Below are positions 34,331 through 43,306 of a stretch of DNA of 64,000 nucleotides, piece after piece. A program made the translations under genes and the position numbers. Under the pieces are notes generated by a model. The model worked only from the letters and a program-made list of their open reading frames with translations. It did not search any database and was not told the origin of the DNA. The stretch comes from Nocardioides sp. J54 (GTDB lineage: Bacteria; Actinomycetota; Actinomycetes; Propionibacteriales; Nocardioidaceae). The stretch spans positions 101,726-165,725 of the forward strand of contig NZ_JAER01000007.1 of assembly GCF_000519005.1 (NCBI RefSeq), read 5' to 3'. Position 1 is the stretch's first letter; every line of letters begins with the position of its first letter.

Positions 34331-35862
34331 TCAGGCGTCGGCCACCGCCGCCGCGAGCTCGGCCCGTGAGCGGACGCCGAGCTTCGTGTAGACCTTGCGC
34401 AGGTGGTACTCCACGGTCTTCGGGCTGAGGAAGAGGGCGGCCGCGGCCTCGCGGGTGGTGCGCCCGTCGGACAGCAGCAGCGCTACCTGCAGCTCCTGCG
34501 GGGTCAGCGCCGCGACCCCGCCCAGCGCGCGCTCGGGGACCCGCTCCCCGGTCAGGTCGAGCTCGGTCGCGGCGAGGTCGGCCCACGGCTCGGCGCCGAG
34601 GTCGGCGAAGCCCGCGAGGGCGGCGCGGAGGTGCTCGCGGGCGTCGACCCGGCGACCGGTCCGGCGCAGCCGCTCGCCGTACGCCAGCTCCGTGCGGGCC
34701 GCCTCGAACAGGTCCGGGGTGTCGCGGTGCAGCACCAGTGCCTCGGCGAACAGGTCGTCGAAGTCGTCGGCGACCATCGCGCTCGCGCGCCGGGCCCGGG
34801 CGGCCGCCCACGGCTGCCCCTTGGCGTCGGCCGCCGCGAGGTGCGGCGGCACCAGCAGCCCAGCCTCCTCGGCCCGCCCGAGGCGCACCAGCGCCGCCAC
34901 CAGCTCCGGCACGGGCGAGATGTCCGGGTCGGCCATCTCGTGCTGCGACTGCAGCTCCTCCGCCTCCCGCAGCGACACCAGCGCGGCGCCGGGATCCGGC
35001 GCCGCGAGGGCCAGGTCGCCGAGCGCAAGCAGGCACCAGACCTCCGCTGCGCGGATGTCCCGGCTGCGGGCGAGGCGGCGCGCCTCCCCGGCGTGCGCCC
35101 GGCACTCCTCCGCGCGCCCGGTGCGCGCCTCCAGCCAGGCCAGGCCCGCCAGGCACATGGCGAGCTCCGCGGTCTGGCCGGTGTCGCGCGCCAGCCGGAT
35201 CGCCTCGGTGTAGTCCGCCGCGGCACGGCGCCAGCCGTCGCTCGTCGCGCCGTCGCGAGAGACCTGGAAGAGCAGCCCCCGGCAGGGCGCCGACACCGGC
35301 CCGGTCCCGGGCCTCGGCGACCCGCTTGCGCAGCTCGTGCCCGGTGCCGACGTCGCGGATGAACAGCGGCGCGTACATCAACCACGAGGACCCGCGGGGG
35401 TCGACCGCGAGCCCCGGCTCCTCCGCGAGCAGGGGTACGGCGGCGCGCAGCTCCGCCATCCCGCCGGTCCCGGCGAGCACCCTGGCCACACCGAGCGCCA
35501 GGGTGCCCAGCGCCCGGGCCCGACGGGTGGTGGCGTGCGCCAGCGCGGCCGTCACCTCGTCCACCAGGCGCCGGCTGACGGCTCCGTCGCCGAGGAAGAA
35601 GTTGGCGTGCATGGCCTCGGCCAGGAGCAGCACCCGCTCGTCGACGTCGTCGACGGCGTCCGCGGCCTCCTCGAGCAGGGCGATCCCGTCCTGCAGGGAG
35701 CCGCTGCGCACCGCGATGGTCGCCCGCAGCGCCAGCACCCGGGGCTCCCCGGCGGCGCCGTCGAGCAGGGCCAGGGCCCGGCGCGGGAGCCCCGCGCTCC
35801 AGGCCGTCTCCGCCGCCGTCAGCAGGCGGGCGTCCCGGTCGCCGCCGCGAGTGCTGAGGAGC
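34331..35862 (-). pseudogene. LuxR-type regulator (LAL/TPR type), 5'-truncated and frameshifted
   Basis: The C-terminus is intact: TPR-like helices (LAWLEARTGRAEECRAHAGE) and the LuxR HTH LTPQELQVALLLSDGRTTRE, KTVEYHLRKVYTKLG. Upstream, DARLLTAAETAWSAGLPRR and following helices continue the protein, but one frame over. A fifth C in the CCCCC run at 35276-35280 causes the shift. Beyond about 35862 the homology ends abruptly; the N-terminal ATPase domain (about 300 residues with Walker motifs) expected in large LuxR (MalT/LAL) regulators is gone. The adjoining sequence is a methyltransferase on the other strand, itself truncated. Confidence 0.75.
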
Positions 35863-36743
35863 CCTACGCCCGCGAGTGGCTCAACGCCCAGGCCGCAGGC
35901 GGTTACGTCGCCTACGACCCCGCCACCACCACCTACACGCTGCCGCCGGAGCAGGCGGTCGCCCTCACCGTCGAGGACAGCCCCGCCTTCCTGCCGGGCT
36001 TCTTCCAGATCGCGCTCGGCACCGTGCACGACACCGCCGACGTCATCGAGGCGGCCCGCAGCGGCGCCGGAGTCGGGTGGCACGAGCACGACACCGACGT
36101 CCACGTCGGCTGCGAGCGGTTCTTCCGGCCGAGCTACCACGCGCACCTCGTCGCCGAGTGGTTGCCCGCGCTCGACGGTGTGGTCGACCGGCTCCAGCAG
36201 GGCACGACCGTCGCCGACGTCGGCTGCGGGCACGGCGCCTCGACCATCCTGATGGCGCAGGCCTTCCCCGCCTCGCGCTTCGTCGGCTCCGACTACCACC
36301 CCGAGTCGATCGCGGTCGCCCGGGAGCGGGCCGCCGCCGCAGGCGTCGCGGACCGGGTGAGCTTCGAGGTGGCTCCGGCCGACGGCTTCACCGGCGAGGG
36401 CTACGGACTGGTCACCATGTTCGACTGCCTGCACGACATGGGCGACCCCGTGGGCGCCGCCCGGCACGTGCGCAGCCGGCTGGCCGACGACGGCACCTGG
36501 ATGGTGGTCGAGCCGATGGCCGGTGACCGCGTCGAGGACAACCTCAACCCGGTGGGCCGCGCCTACCACGGGTTCTCGACCCTGCTGTGCACGCCGTCCT
36601 CGCTCTCGCAGGACGTCGGGCTGGCCTTGGGCACCCAGGCCGGACCGGGACGGATCGCCGCAGTCACGACCGCGGGCGGCTTCACCCGGTTCTCGCGGGT
36701 GGCGACGACGCCGTTCAACCAGGTCTTCGAGGTCAGGCCCTGA
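35850..36743 (+). pseudogene. SAM-dependent methyltransferase, 5'-truncated
   Basis: About 297 codons, with no start codon or ribosome binding site where the reading begins (AEEPYAREWLNAQAAGGYVA). The remaining part is a class I methyltransferase: the SAM loop VADVGCGHGASTILMAQAFP (motif I), GSDYHPESIAVARERAA, and the C-terminal WMVVEPMAGDRVEDN, TLLCTPSSLSQ. Family members have about 75 more residues at the N-terminus with a winged-helix. These are missing exactly where the LuxR gene on the other strand also loses its 5' part. Substrate unknown. Confidence 0.7.
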
Positions 36744-36790
36744 CGGCGGGCCCGGTCAGGAGCACACTGGACGACGAGGGAGGCGGACCC

Positions 36791-37879
36791 ATGGCGAGCA
36801 ACCAGCCGACAGGCCAGCAGGCGGGCGTGGCACGGCACCGCCCGTGCCCACCGGACCGCTCCGGCGTGGTCGTGCGTGACGGCGTGGAGATCGCCTGGGA
36901 CGTGCACGACGGCCCCGACGGCCCAGACGGTGGTGCCGCCGGGAGCAGGTCGACGATCCTGCTGCTGCCGACGTGGACCATCGTCGACTCGCGGATCTGG
37001 AAGCTGCAGGTGCCCTGGCTGGCACGCCACCACCGGGTGGTGACCTTCGACGGGCGCGGGTCGGGCCGCTCGGGCAGCCCGACGGGCGTGGCGGCGTACA
37101 CCGACGCGGCCTACGCCGCCGACGCCCTGGCCGTGCTCGACGCCACCGGCACCGAGCGGGCGCTGGTGGTGGGCTTCTCCTGCGGGGCCGCGTGGGCCGT
37201 CCACCTCGCGGCCGGCCACCCCGAGCGGGTGGCCGGCCTGGTCGCGATCGCACCGTCCTGTGGGCTGTCGGTGCCCAGCCCGGCCCGCGACAAGTTCGCC
37301 TTCGACGCGCGCCTCGACAGCAACCGCGGCTGGGCGAAGTACAACGAGCACCACTGGCTGGGCGGCGGGTACGACGACTTCGTCGACTTCTTCGCCCACC
37401 AGATGCACCACGAGCCGCACTCGACGAAGCAGCGCGAGGACTTCGTCGCCTGGGCCTCGGAGACCGACCCGGCGACCCTGGTCGACACGGTCGCCGGTCG
37501 GCTCGGCCTGCACGGCGCCGAGGCCACCCCGCTGGAGCCGCTGTGTGCCCGGGTGCAGTGCCCGGTCCTCGTGGTCCACGGCACCGACGACAAGGTGCGC
37601 CCGGCGGCCATCGGCCGCCGGCTGGCCGAGCTCACCGGCGGCTCGCTGGTCCTGATGGACGGCGTCGGGCACGCCCCGCCCGCACGGGAACCGGTCCGGG
37701 TCAACCACCTCATCGGCGAGCTCGCCGACCGGGTCTTCCCGCGCCCGGTGACGACGACCTGGACCCGCGCACGGGATCGGGGAGGACAGGTAGAGCATGC
37801 GCGGGCGACGAGGCGTGGGAGGTCGACCACTTCCTGCACGAGAACCCCGAGCTCAAGAGGTTCCCGTTCGCGTGGATGA
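36791..37879 (+). CDS. Alpha/beta hydrolase (N-terminal half of a broken hydrolase-glycosyltransferase)
   Basis: 362 residues from ATG 36791 (GGGAGGCGGACCC upstream). The hydrolase part (to about residue 320) looks intact: TFDGRGSGRSGSP, nucleophile elbow VVGFSCGAAWA (Cys in place of the usual Ser), VLVVHGTDDKVRP with the acid Asp, and DGVGHAPPAREP with the catalytic His. The last 40 residues (ARATRRGRSTTSCTRTPSS) are out-of-frame reading of the glycosyltransferase region. In relatives this hydrolase is fused to a GT-B glycosyltransferase; here the fusion is broken after TTTWTRARDR. Confidence 0.7.
   Translation: MASNQPTGQQAGVARHRPCPPDRSGVVVRDGVEIAWDVHDGPDGPDGGAAGSRSTILLLPTWTIVDSRIWKLQVPWLARHHRVVTFDGRGSGRSGSPTGVAAYTDAAYAADALAVLDATGTERALVVGFSCGAAWAVHLAAGHPERVAGLVAIAPSCGLSVPSPARDKFAFDARLDSNRGWAKYNEHHWLGGGYDDFVDFFAHQMHHEPHSTKQREDFVAWASETDPATLVDTVAGRLGLHGAEATPLEPLCARVQCPVLVVHGTDDKVRPAAIGRRLAELTGGSLVLMDGVGHAPPAREPVRVNHLIGELADRVFPRPVTTTWTRARDRGGQVEHARATRRGRSTTSCTRTPSSRGSRSRG
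37764..37805. repeat. 8-bp inverted repeats flanking an apparently inverted 26-bp segment
   Basis: CCCGCGCA (37764-37771) and TGCGCGGG (37798-37805) are exact inverted copies. Between and across them, the minus strand reads MLYLSSPI, the peptide that opens the glycosyltransferase domain in related fusion proteins on the sense strand. The structure fits inversion by recombination between the arms. A chance hairpin is the alternative. Confidence 0.5.
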
Positions 37880-38676
37880 CCGACTTCGTCGGCTGGCTGC
37901 CGATGCCCGACGGTGGCGAGGCGGAAGCCGCGCTGACCGCCGACCACAACGCCGAGATGCTCGAGCAGCGCGAGCGCTACCGGCACCTGCGCGACCGGTC
38001 GGTCTTCGTCGGCAACCCCGGCGACGTCGTCGACGCCTCCTCGGCCCCGGCCTGCCGGGGATCCGGGAGTGGACGCAGGCGCACTTCGACTTCTGCGGCT
38101 ACGTCCCCGGCTCCGCGCCGCCGACCGAGGAGGAGTCGGCCCGGCTGCGGTCCTCGCTCGGCTACGGCGAGGAGGACGTGGTCTGCCTGGTCACCGTCGG
38201 CGGGTCGGGCGTCGGCACGTCGCTGCTGCGACGGGTGCTCGACGCCGTCCCGCTGGCCCGGCGCCTGGTGCCGGGGCTGCACTTCCTCGTGGTCTGCGGA
38301 CCGCGCATCGACCCGTCGTCGCTCCCCCGGCGCCGCGGGGTGCGGGTCCGGGGCTACCTGCCCGACCTGTACCGCCACCTCGCGGCCTGCGACCTCGCGG
38401 TCGTGCAGGGCGGCCTGACCACCTGCATGGAGCTGACCGCGAGCAGGCGGCCGTTCCTCTACGTCCCGCTGCGCCACCACTTCGAGCAGAACTTCCACGT
38501 GCGCCACCGCCTCGAGCAGTACGGCGCCCGGGCGGTGCGTGCCCTACGAGGACGCCAGCGACCCGGACCTGCTCGCCGAGGCGATCGCCAAGACGGTGCA
38601 CGAACAGGTGCACTACCGCCCGGTCGAGACCGACGGCGCCGCCCGCGCGGCCGACCTGCTCGCGGCGCTGCTCTAG
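37801..38676 (+). pseudogene. GT-B glycosyltransferase domain (MurG-like), deleted and frameshifted
   Basis: Three reading frames are needed. First GDEAWEVDHFLHENPELKRF and WMTDFVGWLPMPDGGEAEA; then, after loss of a T near 38040, LPGIREWTQAHFDFCGYVPG and VTVGGSGVGTSLLRRVLDAV, CDLAVVQGGLTTCMELTASR, RRPFLYVPLRHHFEQNFHV; then, after a surplus C at 38527-38529, VPYEDASDPDLLAEAIAKTV to the stop. The VQGGLTTCMELT and final VETDGAARAADLLAALL segments are the UDP-sugar-binding half of MurG-like enzymes. About 95 residues of the N-terminal half are missing before GDEAW. Not translatable as one protein. Confidence 0.75.
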
Positions 38677-38688
38677 GCCTGCGCGGGC

Positions 38689-40299
38689 TCAGTCGTAGGC
38701 GCCCTCCACCTCCCAGCCGCCCGCGCTGCGCCAGCGCAGCAGCCACGCCCGGCCGTCCACCCCGACGACCTGGAAGCGGGCGGCCCGGCCGCCGCTGCCC
38801 GGCCCGAGCCACCAGGACTCGTCGACCGGCCACGGCCCCGCCCACGCCGCCACCGGGTGCCAGTGCACGCCGACCCGGAACCGCCACGGCTCGCCGGTCA
38901 CCCGGCCCCGGTCGGTGACCGCGACGACCACCCCGGCCTCGTCGACGACCTCGGCCTCCGGAGCCTCGGCGAAGACCCGGCTCGGCGCCGGCCCGGGCAG
39001 CCGGCCCGGCCACGGCCGGTCGACCGGGCGCAGGCCGACCGGTCGCTCGCCCCACGGCACCAGCGCCTGCCGGTCGGCCGGGCCGCGACCGCCCTGCCGG
39101 ACGGGGACCCGCACGGCGTCGTACCCGACCATGGCCTGGACCCGGGCCACCCCGCGCACGACCTGGTCGTCGGCGCCGCCGCCCCACAGGCCGTCGACGT
39201 GGGCGCCGGCCGGCTCGACGGTGTCGGGCAGGAACCGGACCAGGGTCACCGGGGAGGTGATCGTCTCCCCCGTCGACTTGCGGCTGCGCAGCCCGGAGCT
39301 CGCCATCCCTGCCTGCAGCTGCCAGTGCACCCGGTCGACGAGGTCGCGCGAGGTGAAGCAGCGCGGGTGCAACCAGGTGCGTGCCGAGACGCCGTCCTCG
39401 AACTCGGCCTCGATGCGCACCCCGGTCGCGACGAGCTGGCGCTCGGAGAGGCCGGCGACGAAGCGCTCCGCGGTGGTGCGCACGCTGAAGGTGACCGCCT
39501 CCGCGGAGTCGAGAGGAGGCTCGAAGGAGATCTCGCAGGCCAGCTCCGGCGGCGGGGTGCGCGAGGCCAGCCGGGTGACCTCCTCGCCCTGCACCCGGCG
39601 CCACACCTCGACGCCGTAGGCGCCGAACCGGTTGCTGACCGAGGCGGGCGAGAGCGCGGCGAAGTCGCCGAGCAGGACCAGGCCCAGCCGGCGCAGCAGG
39701 TCGGCCAGCTCGGCCCCCTCGGGGCCGTCGTCGGCGAGCACCGTCACCGGCAGCCCGCGCAGGAACTCCGCCGATCCGCCGGCCGGGACGACCAGGCACC
39801 CCTGGGGGTCGGCACGGCGCGCGGCCCGCTCGGCGGCGTACAGGTCGTCGGCGGCACCGAAGCGGCAGTCCCACACCCCGGCGTCGACGAGGTGCTCGGC
39901 CAGCACCGCAGCGGCCGCCTCCTCCCCGCCGACTCCCCCGCGCGCGAAGAACCGGCCAGGCGCCGGCAGCGCCATCAGCCCGGGACGCAGCGGCGCGACA
40001 CCGGGACGCACCTCCTCCACCGCGGCGAGCACCGGCTCGAACCAGCGGGCGTCCCGGTCCGGGCTGGCCGGGAGCAGCACCACGTCGGGGCAGCGGGCCT
40101 GGGCGTCGCGGCGACGCTGGCCGCGGCGTACTCCCTCGGCCCGGGCGGTGGCGTTGCAGACGACCACCCGGTTGTTCGCCAGGACGACGGCCGGAGCGGC
40201 CACGTCGTGCGGCGGGTCGTCCTCGTCGCGGCCGTCGGCGAGCTCGAGCAGCCCCGCCGTCACCGACCAGTCGGGGCACCACACCACCATGGTCCGCAT
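38689..40299 (-). CDS. imuB: ImuB, Y-family polymerase-like mutasome scaffold
   Basis: 536 residues from ATG 40297-40299, overlapping the imuA' stop (TGATG). It starts MRTMVVWCPDWSVTAGLLEL and has ATARAEGVRRGQRRRDAQARCP and a helix-hairpin-helix region (LLRRLGLVLLGDFAALSPAS), the Y-family layout. The first carboxylate of the polymerase site is replaced (CPDW instead of DxDAFFASVE), as in other ImuB proteins, which are catalytically inert. ImuB links DnaE2 to the beta clamp and to ImuA'. The last 100 residues are a Trp/Gly-rich tail (WWLGPGSGGRAARF, WEVEGAYD) typical of actinobacterial ImuB. Confidence 0.92.
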   Translation of the reverse strand: MRTMVVWCPDWSVTAGLLELADGRDEDDPPHDVAAPAVVLANNRVVVCNATARAEGVRRGQRRRDAQARCPDVVLLPASPDRDARWFEPVLAAVEEVRPGVAPLRPGLMALPAPGRFFARGGVGGEEAAAAVLAEHLVDAGVWDCRFGAADDLYAAERAARRADPQGCLVVPAGGSAEFLRGLPVTVLADDGPEGAELADLLRRLGLVLLGDFAALSPASVSNRFGAYGVEVWRRVQGEEVTRLASRTPPPELACEISFEPPLDSAEAVTFSVRTTAERFVAGLSERQLVATGVRIEAEFEDGVSARTWLHPRCFTSRDLVDRVHWQLQAGMASSGLRSRKSTGETITSPVTLVRFLPDTVEPAGAHVDGLWGGGADDQVVRGVARVQAMVGYDAVRVPVRQGGRGPADRQALVPWGERPVGLRPVDRPWPGRLPGPAPSRVFAEAPEAEVVDEAGVVVAVTDRGRVTGEPWRFRVGVHWHPVAAWAGPWPVDESWWLGPGSGGRAARFQVVGVDGRAWLLRWRSAGGWEVEGAYD

Positions 40300-40922
40300 C
40301 AGGCGACCTCGCCGTCCCCGAGCACCACCTCGGCGCGTGCCGGCACCCGCCCGCCACCGCGGGCGACGAGCTCCACGTGGCGCTCGCGCAGCCGGCCGCG
40401 CCCGGCGCCGATGCCCAGCCACGTGCTCCGCTCGGCGCTCAGCCGCAGCTCGCAACGCGGCCAGTCGCCCTGGACGACGAGCACGCCGGCGCGAGCGCGC
40501 AGCCGGGCGTCGAGGATGCTCGCCGACTTGGCGTCGACCTGGCCGGGTGGGCGCAGCACGACCACCTTGAGCACGTCGACGAGGGCGGCGGTGACCTCCA
40601 GCCAGTGCTCCCCCGGCGCCGGCACCAGCACGGTGCGGGACAGGTCGATGCCCCACTGGTGGGCGGCCTCGACGCCGAAGTCGTCCCAGCCGGCGAAGCC
40701 GACCCACTCCCCGGCCCGGGAGGCGCCCGCGGCCAGGGCCATGCCGAGGCTGGCCGAGTCGACGGCGTAGACGCCGCCGGTGCGCAGCTGGACCAGGCCT
40801 TCGAGCACCGGGTGGGTGGGCACGGCGAGCCGGGTCGGGCCTCCCTGGAGCGCCTGGATCCGGCCGCGGAGGTGGTCGACCAGCTCCGCGGCGTCCAGGG
40901 ACTCGAGGGGGTGGACGCTCAC
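40299..40922 (-). CDS. imuA': ImuA', RecA-like mutasome protein
   Basis: 207 residues from GTG 40920-40922. An upstream in-frame ATG (40938-40940) lies inside the LexA box, so the GTG is the better start. The protein resembles a minimal RecA/SulA-type ATPase fold lacking a clear Walker A: RIQALQGGPTRLAVPTHPVL, VYAVDSASLGMALAAGASRA, VVVLRPPGQVDAKSASILDA, GVLVVQGDWPRCELRLSAER. It acts with ImuB and DnaE2 in SOS-induced translesion synthesis. One nucleotide overlaps with imuB. The SOS box is 11 bp upstream of the GTG. Confidence 0.88.
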   Translation of the reverse strand: MSVHPLESLDAAELVDHLRGRIQALQGGPTRLAVPTHPVLEGLVQLRTGGVYAVDSASLGMALAAGASRAGEWVGFAGWDDFGVEAAHQWGIDLSRTVLVPAPGEHWLEVTAALVDVLKVVVLRPPGQVDAKSASILDARLRARAGVLVVQGDWPRCELRLSAERSTWLGIGAGRGRLRERHVELVARGGGRVPARAEVVLGDGEVA

Positions 40923-40932
40923 CGGTCCATGT

Positions 40933-40948
40933 TCGAACATTTGTTCGA
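40933..40948. promoter_or_regulatory. SOS box (LexA operator) for imuA'-imuB
   Basis: TCGAACATTTGTTCGA matches TCGAAC-N4-GTTCGA exactly and is 11 bp upstream of the imuA' GTG start. It is the second LexA site of the window and places both halves of the mutasome in one regulon. Confidence 0.95.
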
Positions 40949-40976
40949 ACTGCGCAAGTGGACGGTGCCCCCGGCG

Positions 40977-41150
40977 CTACCTCCGGCGGGCGATCACCTC
41001 GACGAGGTCGACCACCCCCAGCACCACGAGCACGACGCCCAGCGGCTGGCCGCGGAACCACCCCCACTCGTGGTCGGGGAGGGTCAGGGCGAGCACCGCG
41101 CCGATGGTCACGAGCGCGATCCCGAGGAGGGTCTGCGTGACGGTGGACAT
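40977..41150 (-). CDS. Small two-span membrane protein
   Basis: 57 residues (ATG 41148-41150, GATGGAGTC upstream as ribosome binding site). Two hydrophobic helices, TLLGIALVTIGAVLALTL and PLGVVLVVLGVVDLVEVI, are separated by a short polar turn PDHEWGWFRGQ. It sits between der and the mutasome genes. No function is known; the family is widespread in actinobacteria as a DUF of about 60 residues. Confidence 0.75.
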   Translation of the reverse strand: MSTVTQTLLGIALVTIGAVLALTLPDHEWGWFRGQPLGVVLVVLGVVDLVEVIARRR

Positions 41151-41256
41151 GACTCCATCGTCACGCCCGCCACCGCACGGCACATCCGACCCGGGGCTGG
41201 ACCTCGCGCGAGCGCCCCCGACGAAGGTCGGGGGTCCGCCAACGTCCCGGGGAGCG

Positions 41257-42600
41257 TCAGCGACGCCCGCGCTTCTCCCGCGGCTGCACCTTGATCTCGA
41301 TCGGGGTGCCGACGAAGCCGAACTCCTCGCGCAGGCGCCGCTCGATGAACCGTTCGTAGCCCTGGTCGAGCTTGCCGGTGGTGAACAGCTTGAACACCGG
41401 CGGCGCGGTCGAGACCTGGCTGCCGAACAGGATGCGCGGCTGCTTGCCGCCACGCACCGGGTGCGGGTGCTCGGCGACGACACGCCCGAGGAAGGAGTTG
41501 AGGGCGCCGGTCGAGACCCGGGTCTCCCACCCCTCGATGGCGCGGTGCAGCGCCGGGACGATCCGGTCGATGTGCCACCCGGTGCGCGCGGTGATGTTGA
41601 TCCGCGGCGCCCACTGGACCTGCACGAGGTCGCGCTCGATCTCGCGGTCGAGGTAGTAGCGGCGCTCGGCGTCGACGAGGTCCCACTTGTTGAAGGCGAT
41701 GACGAGCGCCTTGCCGGCCTCGCGCACCTCCTGCAGGATCCGCAGGTCCTGCTCGGCGATGGACTCGTTGCCGGCGAGCACCAGCACGCACACCTCGGCC
41801 CGCTCGATGGCGGTGGAGGTGCGCAGCCAGGCGTAGTACTCGTGGCCCGAGGCCTCCTTGACCCGCTTGCGGATGCCGGCGGTGTCGATGAAGCGCCAGG
41901 TCTCGCCGCCGAGCTCGACGAGCTCGTCGACCGGGTCGACGGTGGTGCCGGCGACGTTGTCGACGACGACACGGTCCTCGCCGGCGAGCTGGTTGAGCAG
42001 CGAGGACTTGCCGACGTTCGGGCGTCCGACGATGGCGATCCGGCGGGGACCGCCGATCTCCTCCTCGGCCAGCTCCGGCGCCTCGGGCAGCACGGCGAGC
42101 ACGGCGTCGAGCAGGTCGCCGGAGCCGCGCCCGTGCAGGGCGGAGACCGGGAACGGCTCGCCGAGGCCCAGGTTCCACAGGCCGAAGGCCTCGGCCTCGG
42201 CGCGCTCGTCGTCGACCTTGTTGGCGGCCAGCACGACCGGCTTCCCGGACTTGCGCAGCACCCGCACGACCGCCTCGTCGGCGTCGGTGATGCCGACGGC
42301 GGCGTCGACCACGAACAGCACGGCGTCGGCCAGGCCGACGGCGATCTCGGCCTGCGCCTTGATCATCGCGGCCATGCCGCGGGCGTCGGGGTCCCAGCCA
42401 CCGGTGTCGACGACGGTGAACGCGCGACCGTTCCACTCCGCGTCGTACGACACCCGGTCACGGGTCACGCCGGGGACGTCCTCGACGACCGCCTCACGGC
42501 GGCCGAGGATGCGGTTGACCAGGGTCGACTTGCCGACGTTCGGCCGGCCGACGACGGCCAGGACCGGGACCACCCCGGTCGGGGCAGCTTCACTCATCAC
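41257..42600 (-). CDS. der: Ribosome biogenesis GTPase Der (EngA)
   Basis: 447 residues; two Met codons at the start (42598-42600 and 42595-42597). Two tandem GTPase domains: [27 protein letters not shown]; then [33 protein letters not shown]-terminal KH-like domain ends in [21 protein letters not shown]. Der binds the 50S subunit and is needed for its late assembly. It overlaps the plsC gene by 11 bp and is the last member of the cmk-plsC-der cluster. Confidence 0.98.
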   Translation of the reverse strand: MMSEAAPTGVVPVLAVVGRPNVGKSTLVNRILGRREAVVEDVPGVTRDRVSYDAEWNGRAFTVVDTGGWDPDARGMAAMIKAQAEIAVGLADAVLFVVDAAVGITDADEAVVRVLRKSGKPVVLAANKVDDERAEAEAFGLWNLGLGEPFPVSALHGRGSGDLLDAVLAVLPEAPELAEEEIGGPRRIAIVGRPNVGKSSLLNQLAGEDRVVVDNVAGTTVDPVDELVELGGETWRFIDTAGIRKRVKEASGHEYYAWLRTSTAIERAEVCVLVLAGNESIAEQDLRILQEVREAGKALVIAFNKWDLVDAERRYYLDREIERDLVQVQWAPRINITARTGWHIDRIVPALHRAIEGWETRVSTGALNSFLGRVVAEHPHPVRGGKQPRILFGSQVSTAPPVFKLFTTGKLDQGYERFIERRLREEFGFVGTPIEIKVQPREKRGRR

Positions 42601-43306
42601 GATCTCCTTGCGGGAGCGGGCCCGGCAGGCTCCGCCCCGTCTCCTCGAGCGCGTCGGCGAGCCCGCTGCGCATGTGTGCGCGCAGGGCAGCCGACGTCAG
42701 GCGTACATGATCCCTCGTCCGGGGCCACGACACCGCATCGACGGGCATCGGGTGCCCCACCACGACGTCGAGGCGGGCGCCGCGCGGCGGCAGCGAGCTG
42801 CTCGTCCCGCCCGGTTCGCGGGTGCCGAGGAAGGTCAGCGGTACGACGGGCGCGCCGGTCACCAGCGCCAGGTAGGCCGCGCCGCTGCGGAAGGTCGTCA
42901 GGTCCCCCGGGCCGCGGGTGCCCTCGGGGAACACGCCGACCGCGCGGCCCTCCCGGAGCACCCGCACCGCGGTACGCACCGCCGCCGGGTCGGCGTTGGT
43001 CCGGTCGAGCGGGATCTGCCCGGAGCGGCGCAGGAACCAGCCGAGGGCGCCGTCGAACATCTCGAGCTTGGTCAGCGCGTGCACCGGTCGCGGGGCGAAG
43101 ATCGCCATCAGCGGGCCGTCGACGAAGCCGACGTGGTTGCCGGCCACGACGACCGGCCCCTCGGCCGGGAACCGTTCGGGGTGGTGCACCCGCACGTCGT
43201 ACCACCGCCGGATGAGCCAGCGGGCCGGCGGGCGACCACGCTCGAGCAGGCGGTGGGACGGTGCCGCGACCCGGTCCGAGCGCGGCGCCAGCAGGTGCGC
43301 GCTCAC
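42590..43306 (-). CDS. 1-acyl-sn-glycerol-3-phosphate acyltransferase (PlsC family)
   Basis: 238 residues. The HX4D catalytic motif is NHVGFVD ([15 protein letters not shown], near residue 57) and the glycerol-phosphate site is [15 protein letters not shown] (near residue 127). It makes phosphatidic acid at the membrane. An N-terminal basic segment ([16 protein letters not shown]) replaces a membrane helix. The start overlaps the cmk stop by 4 bp and the end overlaps der by 11 bp. This cmk-plsC-der order is conserved in many actinobacteria. Confidence 0.93.
   Translation of the reverse strand: MSAHLLAPRSDRVAAPSHRLLERGRPPARWLIRRWYDVRVHHPERFPAEGPVVVAGNHVGFVDGPLMAIFAPRPVHALTKLEMFDGALGWFLRRSGQIPLDRTNADPAAVRTAVRVLREGRAVGVFPEGTRGPGDLTTFRSGAAYLALVTGAPVVPLTFLGTREPGGTSSSLPPRGARLDVVVGHPMPVDAVSWPRTRDHVRLTSAALRAHMRSGLADALEETGRSLPGPLPQGDRDE

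Noticed and set aside
36563..37798. Long minus-strand open frame starting MLYLSSPI, as a separate gene
   Set aside because: Its body is antisense to a well-conserved alpha/beta hydrolase and methyltransferase end, and no family is recognisable after the first eight residues.
41222..41256. GGTCGGGGGTCC near the der stop as a third DosR-like site
   Set aside because: Arm order and spacing do not fit GGGAC-N4-GTCCC and it lies at the 3' end of a gene, not a promoter.
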